A program made the translations under genes and the position numbers. Below are positions 24,303 to 36,880 of a DNA stretch of 64,000 nucleotides, piece after piece. The stretch is from Colletotrichum lupini (taxonomy: Eukaryota > Ascomycota > Sordariomycetes > Glomerellales > Glomerellaceae), in NCBI RefSeq assembly GCF_023278565.1, contig NC_064675.1:3782001-3846000 (forward strand), written 5' to 3'. Every line of letters starts with the position of its first letter. Position 1 is the first letter of the stretch. The notes under the pieces were generated by a model. It saw nothing but the letters and a program-made list of their open reading frames with translations, was not told where the DNA came from and did not search any database.

Positions 24303-24440
24303 CCCCCCCCCCCCCCCCCCCTTTTCTCCTTGGGGTGTGGAGGGAAAAAGAGGGGCGGCGCAAGGGCGGGGCGCCCGGGGGGGGCTGGGAACAAAAAAAA
24401 AAAACGCTTTTTCCCCCCCCCCCCCCCCCCCCCCCCCCCC
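24303..24440. repeat. Homopolymer cluster: C19, A12, C28
   Basis: A run of 19 C (24303-24321), a G-rich linker, a run of 12 A (24393-24404) and a run of 28 C (24413-24440) occur within 140 bases. Such tracts are rare in unique sequence and error-prone in assembly, so the exact lengths should not be trusted. Confidence 0.9.
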
Positions 24441-26294
24441 TTCTCTATCTCTCGTCAAGGCATGGGCGGGGTGAGTGAGAGGTCAAAGCCACTAGGCTAG
24501 AAATCCCGCCGATGGGCTGTCGGCTGTCTCAGAGAGCAGAAGACAATGAAAGCAGCTCCGCTGGCCCATCAGCTCTCAAGAGAGAGGCTCTGTCAAATCC
24601 AAAGAGCATGCCTTCTATCGTGTGCTGACCCTGGGGTCCCAGTATATCGTGGATATCACGAGGCAGTTAGTTCTCTTGCCGCCACTTCAGCTATCCCAAG
24701 TTCTATCTCGTCTTGATCTGATTCACCTCAATCGACACTACGGGACATTTCTATGATGGCCTTTGCACAGAGAATGGCTATGTGCCGCAGAAGCTAAGCG
24801 ATTGCACTTGGGACTCGGTTGGCGACAAGTTCTGAATACAGTATGTATTAGGATAGAAGCCTCGTGTCCTATAAGAATGCAAGAAGATGAGGAATCCAGA
24901 CGTGAGGTCGCTTGACACCATTTGCCACGCAGCGACTATAATTCCATCAGCAGCTTTCGTCACGGTACGCTGTCTCGAGGGCCCCCCATCATCAACCAAA
25001 TTTTCTGCACCCTCCAGCATCGTAGGACGAAACCCATGGCTGCACTTGCTTCTTATGACACGCCCGCTCATTCTCTGGAGACTGCCCATTAGCGTCCAGC
25101 CCCGGCTCCGCTTGAACTACCTCATCCTTCCCAAGTTCTTTGTTATGGCCTACGCCCAACGTCAAAAGATGATCTCTTTGTCGCCAAGCTACCTGGACTT
25201 TCTGGTGGGGAAGAAAGGCCCTCTAGCGCGTATGGTGGAATGCATGATGGAATGTTGTCATCAAGCAAAGGCGTAGGTAGACATATAAACACCTCAGAGT
25301 CGCCTCACTCCAGTGCGCAGGAAGTTCATCATGTAATGCCAATGAGAAGTGATATTCATAAATATGCTGAACGGACAGGAAACTATTTATACACTTGCGC
25401 TCGAGAACCATCTCCACACCTTTTTCTCCCCCGTCTCTGATTAAGCCAGGCTTGTTGGTTCTCTTGTCTTGAGAGTACACATCCAAGCCAGCCATGGTGA
25501 GCATCTGTCTCCCATACAATCCGCTCATGCCAAGACAAATTTACACGGCAGATGATCAAATCAGAGTAGACATAAATTCCAGGATAAGCAAATACTGCAA
25601 TCTGTATATCGAACAAGGTATCTGAGCAAAGCGAAGCGAAAGATAGCAATGATAGGAAACAGCGCATAACAAAAGCAGGAGAGAGAAAAGAGTAGATATC
25701 AACAAGTAGACGCAATATCAGCAGAGAAGAAAGGACGAAGGAGAAGAGAAAGATGAAATGGATATCAGCAGCACAAAACATTAGTATGAGCTAATAGAAC
25801 AAACGCGCAACAGTCATCACCAAGCCCACCCTGGACCAGCCAACAGTGCCCTGAGGCAGTCTCTGGGATGCGTGAGCAGGGCCCGAATTATCCCAATATC
25901 CCAGGGTTGCTTTACCCAGGAATCCGTGCCGAACCCAATGCCCCCCCACCCTTCTCCGTTTACCTGCCCCGTTGTTGCCGTGACCATGTCCAATGCTGGG
26001 ACGCTCAAAAGGAAAACCAAGCCAAGGAAACAAAATACTAAAAAGACCAGCTGAGCAGGCCGGTATACGCGTAATGATCATCCCAAAAATTCAAAAGCCT
26101 CTCTTCTGTGACGCCTGTCCCCTGCAAAGTCAAGGGGAATAAGCCTCAGACCGAGAGGGAGTGTTCGATCAACCACTCCAGATCAGTTACGCCGAAACCC
26201 ATCAGACGAAGAGGTATATGCCAAGGAGAAAAAAGCGCAAGGAAAAACCATTAAGGAGAGGAAAGACATAGGAAATCGTTCAATCATCTTGTGA

Positions 26295-28962
26295 CTAGTA
26301 CACGCTATCCTCATCGGCCCCTTGCGAGATCATCGAAGGGGTCGACACGCTCGAGGAAGCTTCCATTTCGACCTGGTAGCCGACGAGTGCTTGTGCGTGC
26401 AGGCGGAAGGATTCTCCCATAAGTCGGGTGATTCTAGAGTCTTGTTAGCCATCTAGTCTTTTATAGAAGGGTGATAACAGTCACTTACCCCCAGACCACG
26501 ACCTCGTCCAACATGCTGCCCCACAGACGGGCAACAACAGAGCTAAGCTGGGAAGCATAGGCCTCGTCGAGGTCCTTGTCGAAGAGCTGTCGAACCTTGT
26601 TGTACATGGCCAGTTCCTCCTCTGTAGCTGGCTCTTCGTCATGTTCCAGACGGTAGAGCCAGAGCGAGAGGACAATCATGAGGTCAAGACCACACAAGGC
26701 ATGCTCGACGCTCCAGTTAGTCGGCGAAGTTCGTGCAACCCAGCGCACGCCTTGGACCACGGCAATCTCGATGCAGTTGTAGCATTCCTGAATGACCTTG
26801 ATCATCTCACTGGAGCGCTTCACGCGATCCCGCGCGGCTGACATGGCAGCCGCGACCTCATAGGAATCGTGGTAGCGCAGCGCCTCTTGCACAGATTTCA
26901 GATCAACTTCCAAGCGAGTCCTGGCGTTCCGGTACAAAGCCTTGGCATTGAAGATGAGAGGGTGTCCCTTGTGAGGAGCACTCAGTGGGACTGAAACATT
27001 CTCAGGCTCGCAGAGCTCGCAGGACTTCTCCCACGTCTCCAGCGCGAATCTGAGCTTGTACTCGGTCACAACATCCTGAAGTGCCTCGGGACTGCGCTTG
27101 TGGTACCACACTTCGAGGAACAGGGCGTTGATCATTACCCGCGACGCAAACGCGCTGTACCTGAGTGTCTCTCCCTGGAACAGGTTGTCGTGCGCCTCCA
27201 TGAAAGTGACCACAGGCGACGCCTTCAAATGCTCGTGCCAAGAGGCCTCGTCCGTGACCTTGAGGTTCCAGAGTCCCTCGGTGGAAGGGAGCTGCAAGTC
27301 CTCAAACTCGTTGAAGCTAATTGCCGGTGTGTGGTTGTACGTCAAGGTGAGCAGGCCAAAGAAGATGTAAACCGCGTAGTAGGTGCGGCGGCAACCTTCA
27401 TCCTCGATCCACTCGCTGCGGGTAGGCTGAGCGCTGTTGCGGGCTTCCTGACGAAGCTTGAGCTCGTAACGGTTTCCCGCAACCATGTTGGCGAGCAGAC
27501 TCTTGATAGAGCATGCCCATTCGAGTCCCTTCGGATCACCACTCCAGCTGGCAAATATCATGTTGAGAAGCGAGCCCTGCATCGTCCACAGAGGGCACTT
27601 GCGCGAGCTAAAGTTCTCCTTGTTCTGCAGGAATTGGTTGACGAGCACCTTGGATCCAATGTGCATCATATAGGCCTGGTCCTGGTCAAATGCGTAGAGC
27701 GCACCGATGCTCAGCACTGCGAGAAGCAGAGCCGGAGACACCTTGGTCGAGTCAAAGGACGCAGGATGCAGGAATGGAAGATGGTGATGGAACAGCCCAA
27801 AGTACGTTGATAAGAATCGGTTCAAAGAGGCCAGGTTGGGGAGGCGGAAGCCATCGGGGATAGCATGCTCAGTGTCTTGCGCGCGGATGTTGTCGAGAAT
27901 CTGGTTGCGTTCATCGTCGCTCGCAACCTGAGGGGCACGGAATCCAGCAGTTGACAAGGTCGCCTCGGTGACGAACGGGCTTTGCGGCACAGGCGTACCA
28001 GCTTCGGAGTTTGGCAGTGAGTTGATCATGGACTGCAGCGCCGGAACGAGGCCGTTACAAGTCTGTCCGTTGATGGGCGGAAGCTGAACGTTGCGAGGTT
28101 GCATGGTGTTCGTGCTGTTGAAAGACTGCTGAGACTCGAACGAGCCAGATGCTGATGATGCGATGGAGTGCGCCTTTGCTTCTGACGATTGAGACATGAA
28201 GCTCTCCCACTGGGGAACAGGTATGGCACCTGAAGGGTAGGTGGCAGACGAATCCATGGCGTGTGGCGAGTAGGGCATCGATGGACTGCCTCCTGCGCGT
28301 GCGCCGGCGGCGGCCTTGTGTTGAAAGTCTGCAACCAGCATGGCGGCTGTCTCGAGATCGAAGGTGCCATCGTGAGAAGCGGCTTCAATCTGGTCTATCG
28401 CGGACTGGTCAAGCATGGGGGTCTTGGCTGGGCCGCCGATAGCTCTCGTCTTCGGGCCTGAACGTCTCTTGCCATCGCTGTGAAGAGGAACACCTCCGTC
28501 TTTGGCGTGCACGGTACGATCGTGACGAAGGAGAAGATCGCGTCTGACGAATGTGCTGCGGCACTTCATGCACTTGAAGGGGCGCTCTTTGGTGTCTAGT
28601 AGAAGGAGTTGAATTAGCAAAATGAATCGAAGTGAAGACAACTGGATATGAATGTTGCTTTGCGTGGAATTGTTGTCGCATGACGCATCGAGGCAAGGTC
28701 GAAAGGAGGGGTTGCTTAATGTCGCGAGGGGTTCCCAGTCGAGCGGAAGCTTTGGGATGTAGGAGGAGGAGGGGAGAAGAGGGGTTCCGGGAAGATAGGT
28801 GCACTTACGGGATCGTTCATGTCTGCTGCGGTGCTCACTCCTGCTGAAGGCTCTGTTGCAGAACTGGCACTTGTACTTGCGTTCCGGTGCGAGTGAGGCT
28901 TTTCGTGAGGCCGGCGTCGAAGATGCTGACGTCGGAAGGACTGCGACGCTTGCGCCAGGCAT
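26295..28962 (-). CDS. Two-finger C2H2 transcription factor with fungal-specific regulator domain
   Basis: Three exons on the minus strand (28962-28809, 28595-26489, 26433-26295) encode 799 residues. Finger 1 is C32-x2-C35-x12-H48-x3-H52 and finger 2 is C60-x2-C63-x12-H76-x4-H81, joined by a TKERPFK linker, as in Adr1/Klf1/AmdX-type factors. A Ser/Gln/Pro-rich region of about 230 residues follows. The large helical domain from about 310 contains a DEGCRRTYYAVYIFFGLLTL stretch typical of the fungal_trans family. The last intron, 26434-26488, adds a conserved-looking tail beginning ITRLMGESFRLHAQ. Without splicing the frame stops at 26485. The first intron, 28596-28808 (213 nt, GTAAGT donor, CTAG acceptor), is free of stops and in frame. 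A nuclear regulator is expected; targets are unknown. The leader is purine/pyrimidine-skewed. Confidence 0.9.
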
Positions 28963-29024
28963 ATTGAAGGCTCGGGTGGTGGTCGTGATTTTTGAAGATA
29001 TGTCGGGTGGCTGGGCCAGCTGTT

Positions 29025-29025
<1 letters not shown>

Positions 29026-29055
<30 letters not shown>

Positions 29056-29056
29056 A
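29026..29056. repeat. CGA triplet repeat in the C2H2 leader
   Basis: About ten near-perfect CGA units lie less than 100 bases upstream of the C2H2 start codon. On the transcribed (minus) strand they read TCG/GTC. If in the mRNA they would be part of the 5' leader. Confidence 0.8.
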
Positions 29057-30728
29057 CAGATGTGACGGCTTGGACGATGTGCACGACGGCTCTCTTGTTG
29101 TTGAAAACGATGGTTGAAATCGCCCGGCTCCTAGGGTTTCCTCCTCGCTCGGCGCGCTCCCGTGGAGTTTAAAGTGTGTCTTGATTAGACTGGTAGATGT
29201 TGCTGATCATTTGGTTCGATATTCTGGTCATAGGAAGGACGTATGTGTGGTTGAAGGGAAAAAGCTGGCGAGTAGCCAGTGTTGAAGCGGCGTGTCTAGA
29301 GGCGACAGGCGCGCATGAGTTGTGATGATGGGCCGGGAAAGGCGAAGAGTGCGCGCGTTGGGTTGCGTGTTGGAGATGGATGATGATCACGAGAGTGGGA
29401 GAGAAAAACGGAAGAGGGGGAATCGAAGAAAAAATAGGAGGGGAGAAGAAGAGGAAAAGAGGCGTCTCTGGTGAGAACGGTGGGGACACTGGACTGCGAC
29501 AGTGGGAGGGACTTGGTGAATTGGAGGGGGTGGACACATTGGATAGGAGGGGAGGGGGGAGGGAGCGCAAGAGAGCACGAAAGAGAGGGGAGGGGGGGCC
29601 AGACAGGGCGCAGAGAGCAGAGCAGAGAGAGAGAGAGGAGCGAGAAGAGAGGGGAGAGACCAGAAGGACGACGATGGCCCGAAGCTGGAAAATGGAAGAG
29701 GGACAGGTACATTGGACGAAGTACCTTTCCCCCCGTCTCTTGGGTGTCCTCTCCCGCCTCACCTCACTTGGAACAGGCGGGAAAGAGGCGGGCAGCAGCA
29801 AGTGGCATGGTACGTACTGCCGGATGTCTTCTATCGATGGTTCTCTGCCAGGTGGGTAAATACCTGAGGAAAGATACTTTGATAGCTAAGGTGGAAAAGT
29901 CGAGGTGGGTTGGGTAGGTACTTCCTTTAGCTGCTCAGATGTACCTAAGGCAATGTATCTCAGATGCAGGGTTCCTCAGGCAAGCACAGGTAAGGAAGGT
30001 CGACATAACAACCTGAGAGGTACATCCGGCTACAGCTCTTCCTCCCCTTCATTTTTTTGTATCTTTATTTATTCATCTTAATCCAAGCACATTGAACCCC
30101 ACTGCGACTCACTGAGATGGACGAAGGAGGGGGAGGAGAGGAGTAGGAGGGCCACAATGCACACATCGCAGAGAGAGGGGAGGGGGGAAGAAGGACGGGA
30201 AGGGAGGGATTAGGAAACTGGAACGGGCTCCAGTGTTTGTTCACCGGGCCACCAGAACAGCAGAATAGATCCGACCTGGGCCTGCTGGGCCGGCTCCATC
30301 AGAATGAGCAAGGGAGGGATGTGTGAGTTGGGATCCGAACTGGAGGTGCTGGGCGGCGGGCCATTATCCTTGGGCCTGCTGGCCGAGGATGTAGTGGAGA
30401 GGGGGGGAAGGTGAGCCCTGAAGCGGGAGTGGATGAGTCGAGGTACATACTTATGGTAGTTAAGGTACCTGAGGTTGGGTGGATGACAGACCCCCCTGTC
30501 GTCTACCTTCCAAGCGGCCTGCCAGCGACACAGCAACCGGCAACCAGCCAACCTGTAACCCCGAATGAGCAGGGCGAGCGAGCATGGCAAGGCCGCAAAG
30601 CAGGTGCACCAGTGACTACTGCGTACACGTACCTTACCACCGCGCCGTCAGAGTCCACGTCCGCGGCCAGCTGGAGGTCACGAGTGAGTGGGAGTGGAGA
30701 GGGGTAACCCGCCACGATACGAATAGAA

Positions 30729-30743
30729 GGGGGGGGGGGGGGG
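30729..30743. repeat. G15 homopolymer
   Basis: An uninterrupted run of 15 G in spacer DNA, seen directly. Its length is likely to vary between assemblies. Confidence 0.95.
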
Positions 30744-31173
30744 ACTCGGGAGAAGAGGAGGGGGCCTCGGCGACGGTGCTTGCGTCCATTGCTGTGCTGC
30801 GCTGCGCTGTTGCTTCTTCCTGTGACAACCAACTTACAAGTTCCTACGAGCGAACCATTGAAAGTGAGGGGGGAAAGATGAGAAGGAGGAGGGACGGCAA
30901 GCTGCTGTATGTAGAGGTGATGAGTCCTCCAGCAATTGATTGGCTCCAAGGTACCGGACGGATACGTCTGTCTGTCTTTTCATCGGCTTCGGCTTCGTAA
31001 TTAGGTAGTCTGTCCTTGACCTTCTCCGCCTCCTCTTTTCTTTCCTCCCGTCTTCTTCCACTGCCTCCTCCTGCACTGTCATTCCATGCTGACCCTGTCG
31101 TGCTGCTGTTGCTTCCGCTGTCGTTGTATTCGTAACCTCGGGTTGGATGACCTAAGGTAAGGAAGCAGGAAGG

Positions 31174-31205
31174 TACATACATACATACATACATACATAC
31201 ATACA
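31174..31205. repeat. TACA tetranucleotide microsatellite, about 8 units
   Basis: Eight perfect TACA units, directly followed by GTACTCCGTAGG. It lies in the gene-free tract. Confidence 0.95.
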
Positions 31206-34010
31206 GTACTCCGTAGGTAGACTACCTAGGTAGAACCAATGCCGCTGCAATGCTGTTGGCACCAATGCACACACTTGCACAGAGGCACGCCGCACACGCA
31301 TGCTGTCCACAAAAATAAAAACCACCTGCTTCCACTCCGAGCAGGGAAGGAGGTACGCACCCACTCCTCCTCGCTTTCACAGCAGATGACGGGAGGTAAG
31401 GTTCAGGTCGGTTAGCACTTCCTGGCTCCATTTCTACATACATACCTTTCGTGCTTCTGCCTGTATTTCCACAAGTACTCCCGTACCTGACCTGCTGTGC
31501 TGTTATGTCAGAGGCGGAATGCAAACACTCTTTTTGAGCTACCTCCCCTATTACGGATAGACTGGTAGGGAACGGGAAGGGAGGGCCGGAGCTATGTAAG
31601 CAGGCACTGACGATCCCACTTCCATGTCACTCTCTTGCCTAACTTTGCGCACCAGATACTTCTGGCCTTACAGATAGATACCTCACATTTCTTTCATTCA
31701 CTGCCACTCTGCATCACGCAGGGCATCCAACTTTAGCTCCAACTTCCAGCTTCAGCTCTCCAGTCAGCCTTCAAATGTCTCATTTCAATCACAGCACGAG
31801 TCGACGAGAGTCTGAAAGTAATCGAATAGCATCGAACCTCGCCGCATCATATTCGTGACCGAGTACCAAAGTTGCCAAAACTCCGAACCATCTCCACGAT
31901 CCATCCAGCCCACGCAATTAGTTTGCCTTCGTCCAATTTCCATCAAATTTCTCGGAACCATGAAGGTATGCATCATTGTATCCATATAGTACCCTCATCT
32001 CGTCTGACACACAAGAGGCGAGGAATCTAACTGGATCGTGTCGCGGCTCGCCATCATCATCACCATCCAAGACAATTTTAGGGGTCAAGAGACAAACGAA
32101 CGGATAGGGGCAAATACCAGCCACTCAAGCTCGAGAGGGATAATATTCCTGCTCTATTCGTACAGATACCGTCGCTCACCATCCCATCCCGCTCGACAGA
32201 GCAGGGCCCAGTCATCACTGTCTGTCCGTATCGGCTGGCCCCCTTACGAACACGACGCAACATGGCACGTAGAGGATTCAGGGATTGCCAGTAAAGATTT
32301 TGTCGCCAAACTAGGGGGCACAGCTTCCTCTCGCTGCCGCTAGTGCTCTGTCTGTCTACATTTAGCAATCACGAGGATGGAATCGATAGATTTGCCTGCC
32401 CTCGAGCACAGAGGCATCAAGCCATCAACAACAGCACAGGCGTTCGAAGGCGGTACCTGAGCTCACGCAGTGCACCATACCATTACGCAAAGTATCGACT
32501 ATTCGTCCCGCCATTGTCATCCTGACCAAAATTACAGCGCTCAGATTTTGGCCCGCGGGACGGTGAAATGGAGCGCACGAGATTTGCAAGGCCTGGCACG
32601 CACCCGATCCGTCCGGAGCACAACTAGCCACTTTCAGACACCACGACCCCGGTGTCCAGTACCCACAGAAACATGGCAGGGGAAACCAAAGGGCGGATGG
32701 CCGGGTTATGGGACGCTTCAAGGATGTTTACTGGGGTGCGTCAAGACGTCTAGGGGGGCGTGAGCCCATGACAAAGAGCCGGTCGATGAGCCAGTTCAGT
32801 TGAGCACCTACGAAAACGCACATATAGAGCACTATACACGACTACAGCACACGGGCTAATGGCAAGCGGTGCTGGACTTCCGGGCTATTTAGGGGGGTCC
32901 CATTCGGGGTGGACTGGACCAAGGCAGTGGTACGCGACACTAAGGCAAGCATTGATGTGCTGGTCCCAAGTGCCCTGGGCTTGATGACGGGAAGCATCCA
33001 GGGACGATGATGTGGCCGGTTGGGTCATCATCGTTGAGCTGTCCAGAGAACTCGAGGCTCGAAACTTCAGGCCATCCAGCTACAAGGAAAAAGAGGAAAG
33101 ACGGCGTGATGAAAGGTGTGCGGTGTGAGAGGAAAGGCGGAACAGCTGAATGACAAGGTAAGTCAAGATATGCATGGTATCCGCTTCACCAGTTCGTCCC
33201 GTCCCATAGCTCGCTCACCTTACTAATAATAAGGCATGCAACGACATGACATTGTAGCTCAAGGCCAGTTGACAGGCGACTAGTCGCTTTCCAGTTGCAC
33301 ACTGGGCCATGTTATCCTGGTTCATCAATACTTGCTTCTGGATCAAGCGAAACAAAATGCCTTGCTTCATAGGAAGGCGGGTGTTAATGAGCACTGACGT
33401 CGCCCATGTGTCTACCGAGAGAGGCTCGCAGATTACCGTCTTGCAAGAACCCGAGGCTGGAAGAGAGGCGACGTGGAAAAGAAATTGCAGTTACGAACAA
33501 CTTGGGGTTCCCCTCTGTCCCAGCAGCTCGCTGCCCCTCCCGGCCTAGCCTCGCTAGAACCCGGACCGCCGATTTGGTTGGCAATTTCGCCCCGGCTCCG
33601 GAACTCGAAAGGGAGGACATGAACAAGGGCGAGTCGCGAAAGGCCTGGCCGGAGAAGAAGCCTTACACAGCTTCCAGAATCCAATGATTCTGTGATCCCC
33701 TCCCGCGTCTCCGACTCCTCAGAGAGCCCCTCATCAGTATGACCAAACCCCCACCTGGCTGGTCATCAACCCCTCCTCCTTTGTCGCTATTTGTGTCATT
33801 GTCATTGTACGGATACGATCTTGCGGTAAAGTCTCGGTTTATATCAAGTACCAATACTCAATATGCGTACAGCAAAGTGGATGGACAGCTGCTGATTGAT
33901 TCTTGCCTAGGGATCTGTCTGCGCCATGTGAAGCCGGTAGCTGGTCGTGGAGTGCTGGTTGTGCAGGTCAAGGTTTCGAGGATACCCAGCTGGCAAGACC
34001 GTCCAACAGG

Positions 34011-34036
34011 ATGGGATGGGATGGATGGGATGGAGT
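34011..34036. repeat. GATGG/GGGAT tandem repeat
   Basis: Imperfect tandem copies of GATGG form a short G-rich stretch on the plus strand. A shorter similar run occurs near 40339-40357. Only three GGG blocks are present here, so a classic G-quadruplex is not supported. Confidence 0.85.
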
Positions 34037-34982
34037 GCTCTAACGGACAAGCTAGGATTAGCAGCAAGTTCTTGCCGGGCATCCCCTACCTCGAGCCAAT
34101 GGGCAGAGACCCCGTCTCCCGGTCCCCGGACGGTACATCAGCGCGGTCAGGGTGCATCCGGTACTCGGATGATACGTGTCTCGACAAGCTGCACTAACGC
34201 GCGCCGGCGGAATACATGCTTGTTCCCGTGGACGGCGACCCATCCTGTCACTCACGGCGGTGAGGAGAGGTATCCCTGTGTACCTCCTTCGTGCAGGTCG
34301 AGGACAAGTACGCGGTCCAATACACGTGCACTTTGTGGAAACAAGCAGGGAGTAGTGTACATAGTAGCTGAGGATGTGCTCCAATATGTGCACTAAGGCA
34401 TCCTCCCAGAGTCCCACTCCAAGGCCGACCCGCCGTTCTTCTCGCCGCGGGTCTCAGGCTGCAGCTCACATGCACCTGTTGCTGGTGTTCGCATCGCGGA
34501 GGTGGGAAAACGGTTCTATGTCACAGCACGTCTGAAGTGGGTGGATGCTGGCACACGGCTGGATGAGCAAACGCCAAACGGCCAATTCTATGGACCACGG
34601 CGGTTGTGTGGGTCTTGCACCATTTCAAACGTGGCTCATGGACGCGGTGTTCACGCGCCGCGCCTACTCGACTTGCATTGACCAATCACCACCATCAAGG
34701 CAAAACGCAACCAGACGCGTTGAGAGCATAAAACAAGAATGACAGAAAACTGAACCACTGCGCTGGGCTGGGCTGGGCTTGCGTCTGGGATACCCGTCAA
34801 CCCGTACCGCTTCCCGCACCCGCACCGCTGCCGCGTGCGTACCGCGACTTACCTTAGTACCCGGCCGAGAGAGCGGGACGCATTTTTTGTAGTTCGATTT
34901 GGGATGCGCCTGAATCATCGTTGATGAGACACGACCTACGGACACACAGACACGTCGTCTCTTGAAAAAGGCCCATGGCCAT

Positions 34983-35009
<27 letters not shown>
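34983..35009. repeat. GA microsatellite, about 12-13 units
   Basis: A GA run with one flanking interruption, in spacer DNA. Seen directly. Confidence 0.95.
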
Positions 35010-35013
<4 letters not shown>

Positions 35014-36268
35014 GGAGAGAGCCACACTTACTAACTATCACTCGGGATGCCAGATGCCCGACCGCCTCTTCGTTTCTTTCATTCCTCAAAGGCGGTCAGT
35101 AAGGTCTGAAGCGGTCGGGACTTGTTTTGATGCAAGATGCTCAATAGCCCTGCTTGGGTCCTGGAATCCTTGGGAACACTTTGTTTTTTTGCTCGACTAC
35201 CAAACGGTACACCTGCGACCGCCGACAAGCATCCGGGCAAGCGGGTCGTATCCCCCTGTTTACATTAGTTGACCGACATGGTGAAAGAGAGAACTCCAGA
35301 GACAGGGCTCTGGTCGTGGTCGCCGGCGGCAGCAGATCGAAAAAGGAGACGACAAGACGATCTGAAATGATACGAAGCATGGCCATGACCAGCCATGCCG
35401 CTATGCGCAACACAGACCATTGTGTACTATTCCGTACGGAGTATTGGATTTGGGCATAATCAACAAGTGGAATGAGAAAGGCGACAACCGACCCACGGCT
35501 CCATCGCGGGCCACGGAAGCGCTCCCGCGATCTTCGCCAAACGAGATGATGTCGACGTTGTTGTCTCGACTCTCGATGCACTTGGTCAGTACGGCTAGGT
35601 AGTCAGTCACAAGTGTGCCCCTCGGTCCTCGAGCCCCTCCCCCTCCTTTCTCTCATGAGTCTCATCCCTTTTTCGTTCGCCCGCCCCCCTTTGGCTTTTT
35701 TTTTTCTTTTCTTATTTTTTTTCCGCTTCCCATTCTGACTCAACTGTTTGCTTTCTTTTCCCTTGGCCTTGTCGCCTACGGAAATTGAGGTTGCCTCCCG
35801 CTCTCTGATACGGATGAAATTTTTTTTCCAACTCTGCTATGACTCTCTTCCACATCCCTTGCACAATCAGGGACCTGGCAATGAATCAGGTCCTCGGTAT
35901 CATGGCCCTCTGAGTCCCTGTTGCGCTGAGAAAGACATGCCCTGCAGGTACTTCGTACCTTGCTATCGGAGGACAACTTGAATGGACGGACAGAGACTGA
36001 GGCTGGTGCCAGTGCTACCTGCTGCCACCTTCCAGGCGACTTTGGAAGTTCAAGTGCGGCGCAGGCTGGTCCCATTTCCCTCAAGCTGACACGCTTTGTT
36101 GTCCCTCGAACTTGACAAGTTTCCACCTCTCGTGTTGTAAATGGTGCCAACTCCCAAGCCATTTCATCATGTTGCTACACGTCAAATAAACCCCTTCCCC
36201 TGTTCTCCTCCAGCCTACGGTCCTGAACGGTCCATACTATGTAGTGTAGAACCTTTGGGGCCCTGGTT

Positions 36269-36286
36269 GGGGGGGGGGGGGGGGGG
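36269..36286. repeat. G18 homopolymer
   Basis: An uninterrupted run of 18 G within the gene-free tract. The length is assembly-sensitive. Confidence 0.95.
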
Positions 36287-36865
36287 TTGTTCATGGATGT
36301 ACCACATTGTTCCTCAATCCCGTTATCCTGTCCAAGCGAGTTACACAATTTTCTACACGCCTTCTATGACTGGGTCTCATGCTTCCATTGCAAATGTCCC
36401 GTCCTTCTGGATCTGTTCCTTACTGACCTGTCCATGTCGCCAACCCGCCGCCCGAAGTCTAGGGGCAATCGATCAACGCTCCACTGCGATTATCATTTGC
36501 ATGTCACGATATGTCAAACATGGTATCCGTACGGATCATGGATATCCTCACAACTCTCAGAGAATCCGCTCTGGCCCTATCGGCCTCGTTGATTTTTCGG
36601 CTTTCTCATTCGCATCCCTGACGCCACGAATCTGCCCTCGCCCTCCGGTCCCTCCCCCTCCAGAGACGTGCAACTTGAACTTCGAGTCTCGACCGCCGCG
36701 CCCCTCCCCCTCTCTGAAGTCTGAACCATGGATCATGACCCAGAATTCGCTATCACGCATCATGCTGCGCTACGGGTGCTCTCATCCTAGACCTTGCAAG
36801 GCCTATCGCTCGCTCGCTTACACTTACAGTTCACCGTCCTAGGCGTCACCGCCCTCAAGCAACCG

Positions 36866-36880
36866 CCCCCCCCCCCCCCC
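36866..36880. repeat. C15 homopolymer
   Basis: An uninterrupted run of 15 C, 0.6 kb from the G18 run. Seen directly. Confidence 0.95.

Larger units (their letters stand above)
23110..26294. other. Low-complexity spacer between GH16 and the C2H2 regulator
   Basis: This spacer holds the GH16 promoter and, on its right side, the 3' end of the C2H2 gene. It contains a 56-base AG microsatellite, C runs of 19 and 28, and an A run of 12 (listed separately). A coding-like but stop-interrupted stretch at 24.55-25.28 kb has no supportable gene model. The rest shows no recognisable element. Confidence 0.55.

Noticed and set aside
29169..29801. 210-codon minus-strand open frame upstream of the C2H2 gene
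   Set aside because: It is Ser/Pro/Leu low complexity produced by a long purine-rich tract. No domain and no splice structure is visible, so it is more likely leader or promoter DNA.
36141..36842. 233-codon plus-strand open frame in the gene-free tract
   Set aside because: It crosses the G18 homopolymer, has no recognisable domain, and its composition matches neighbouring spacer.
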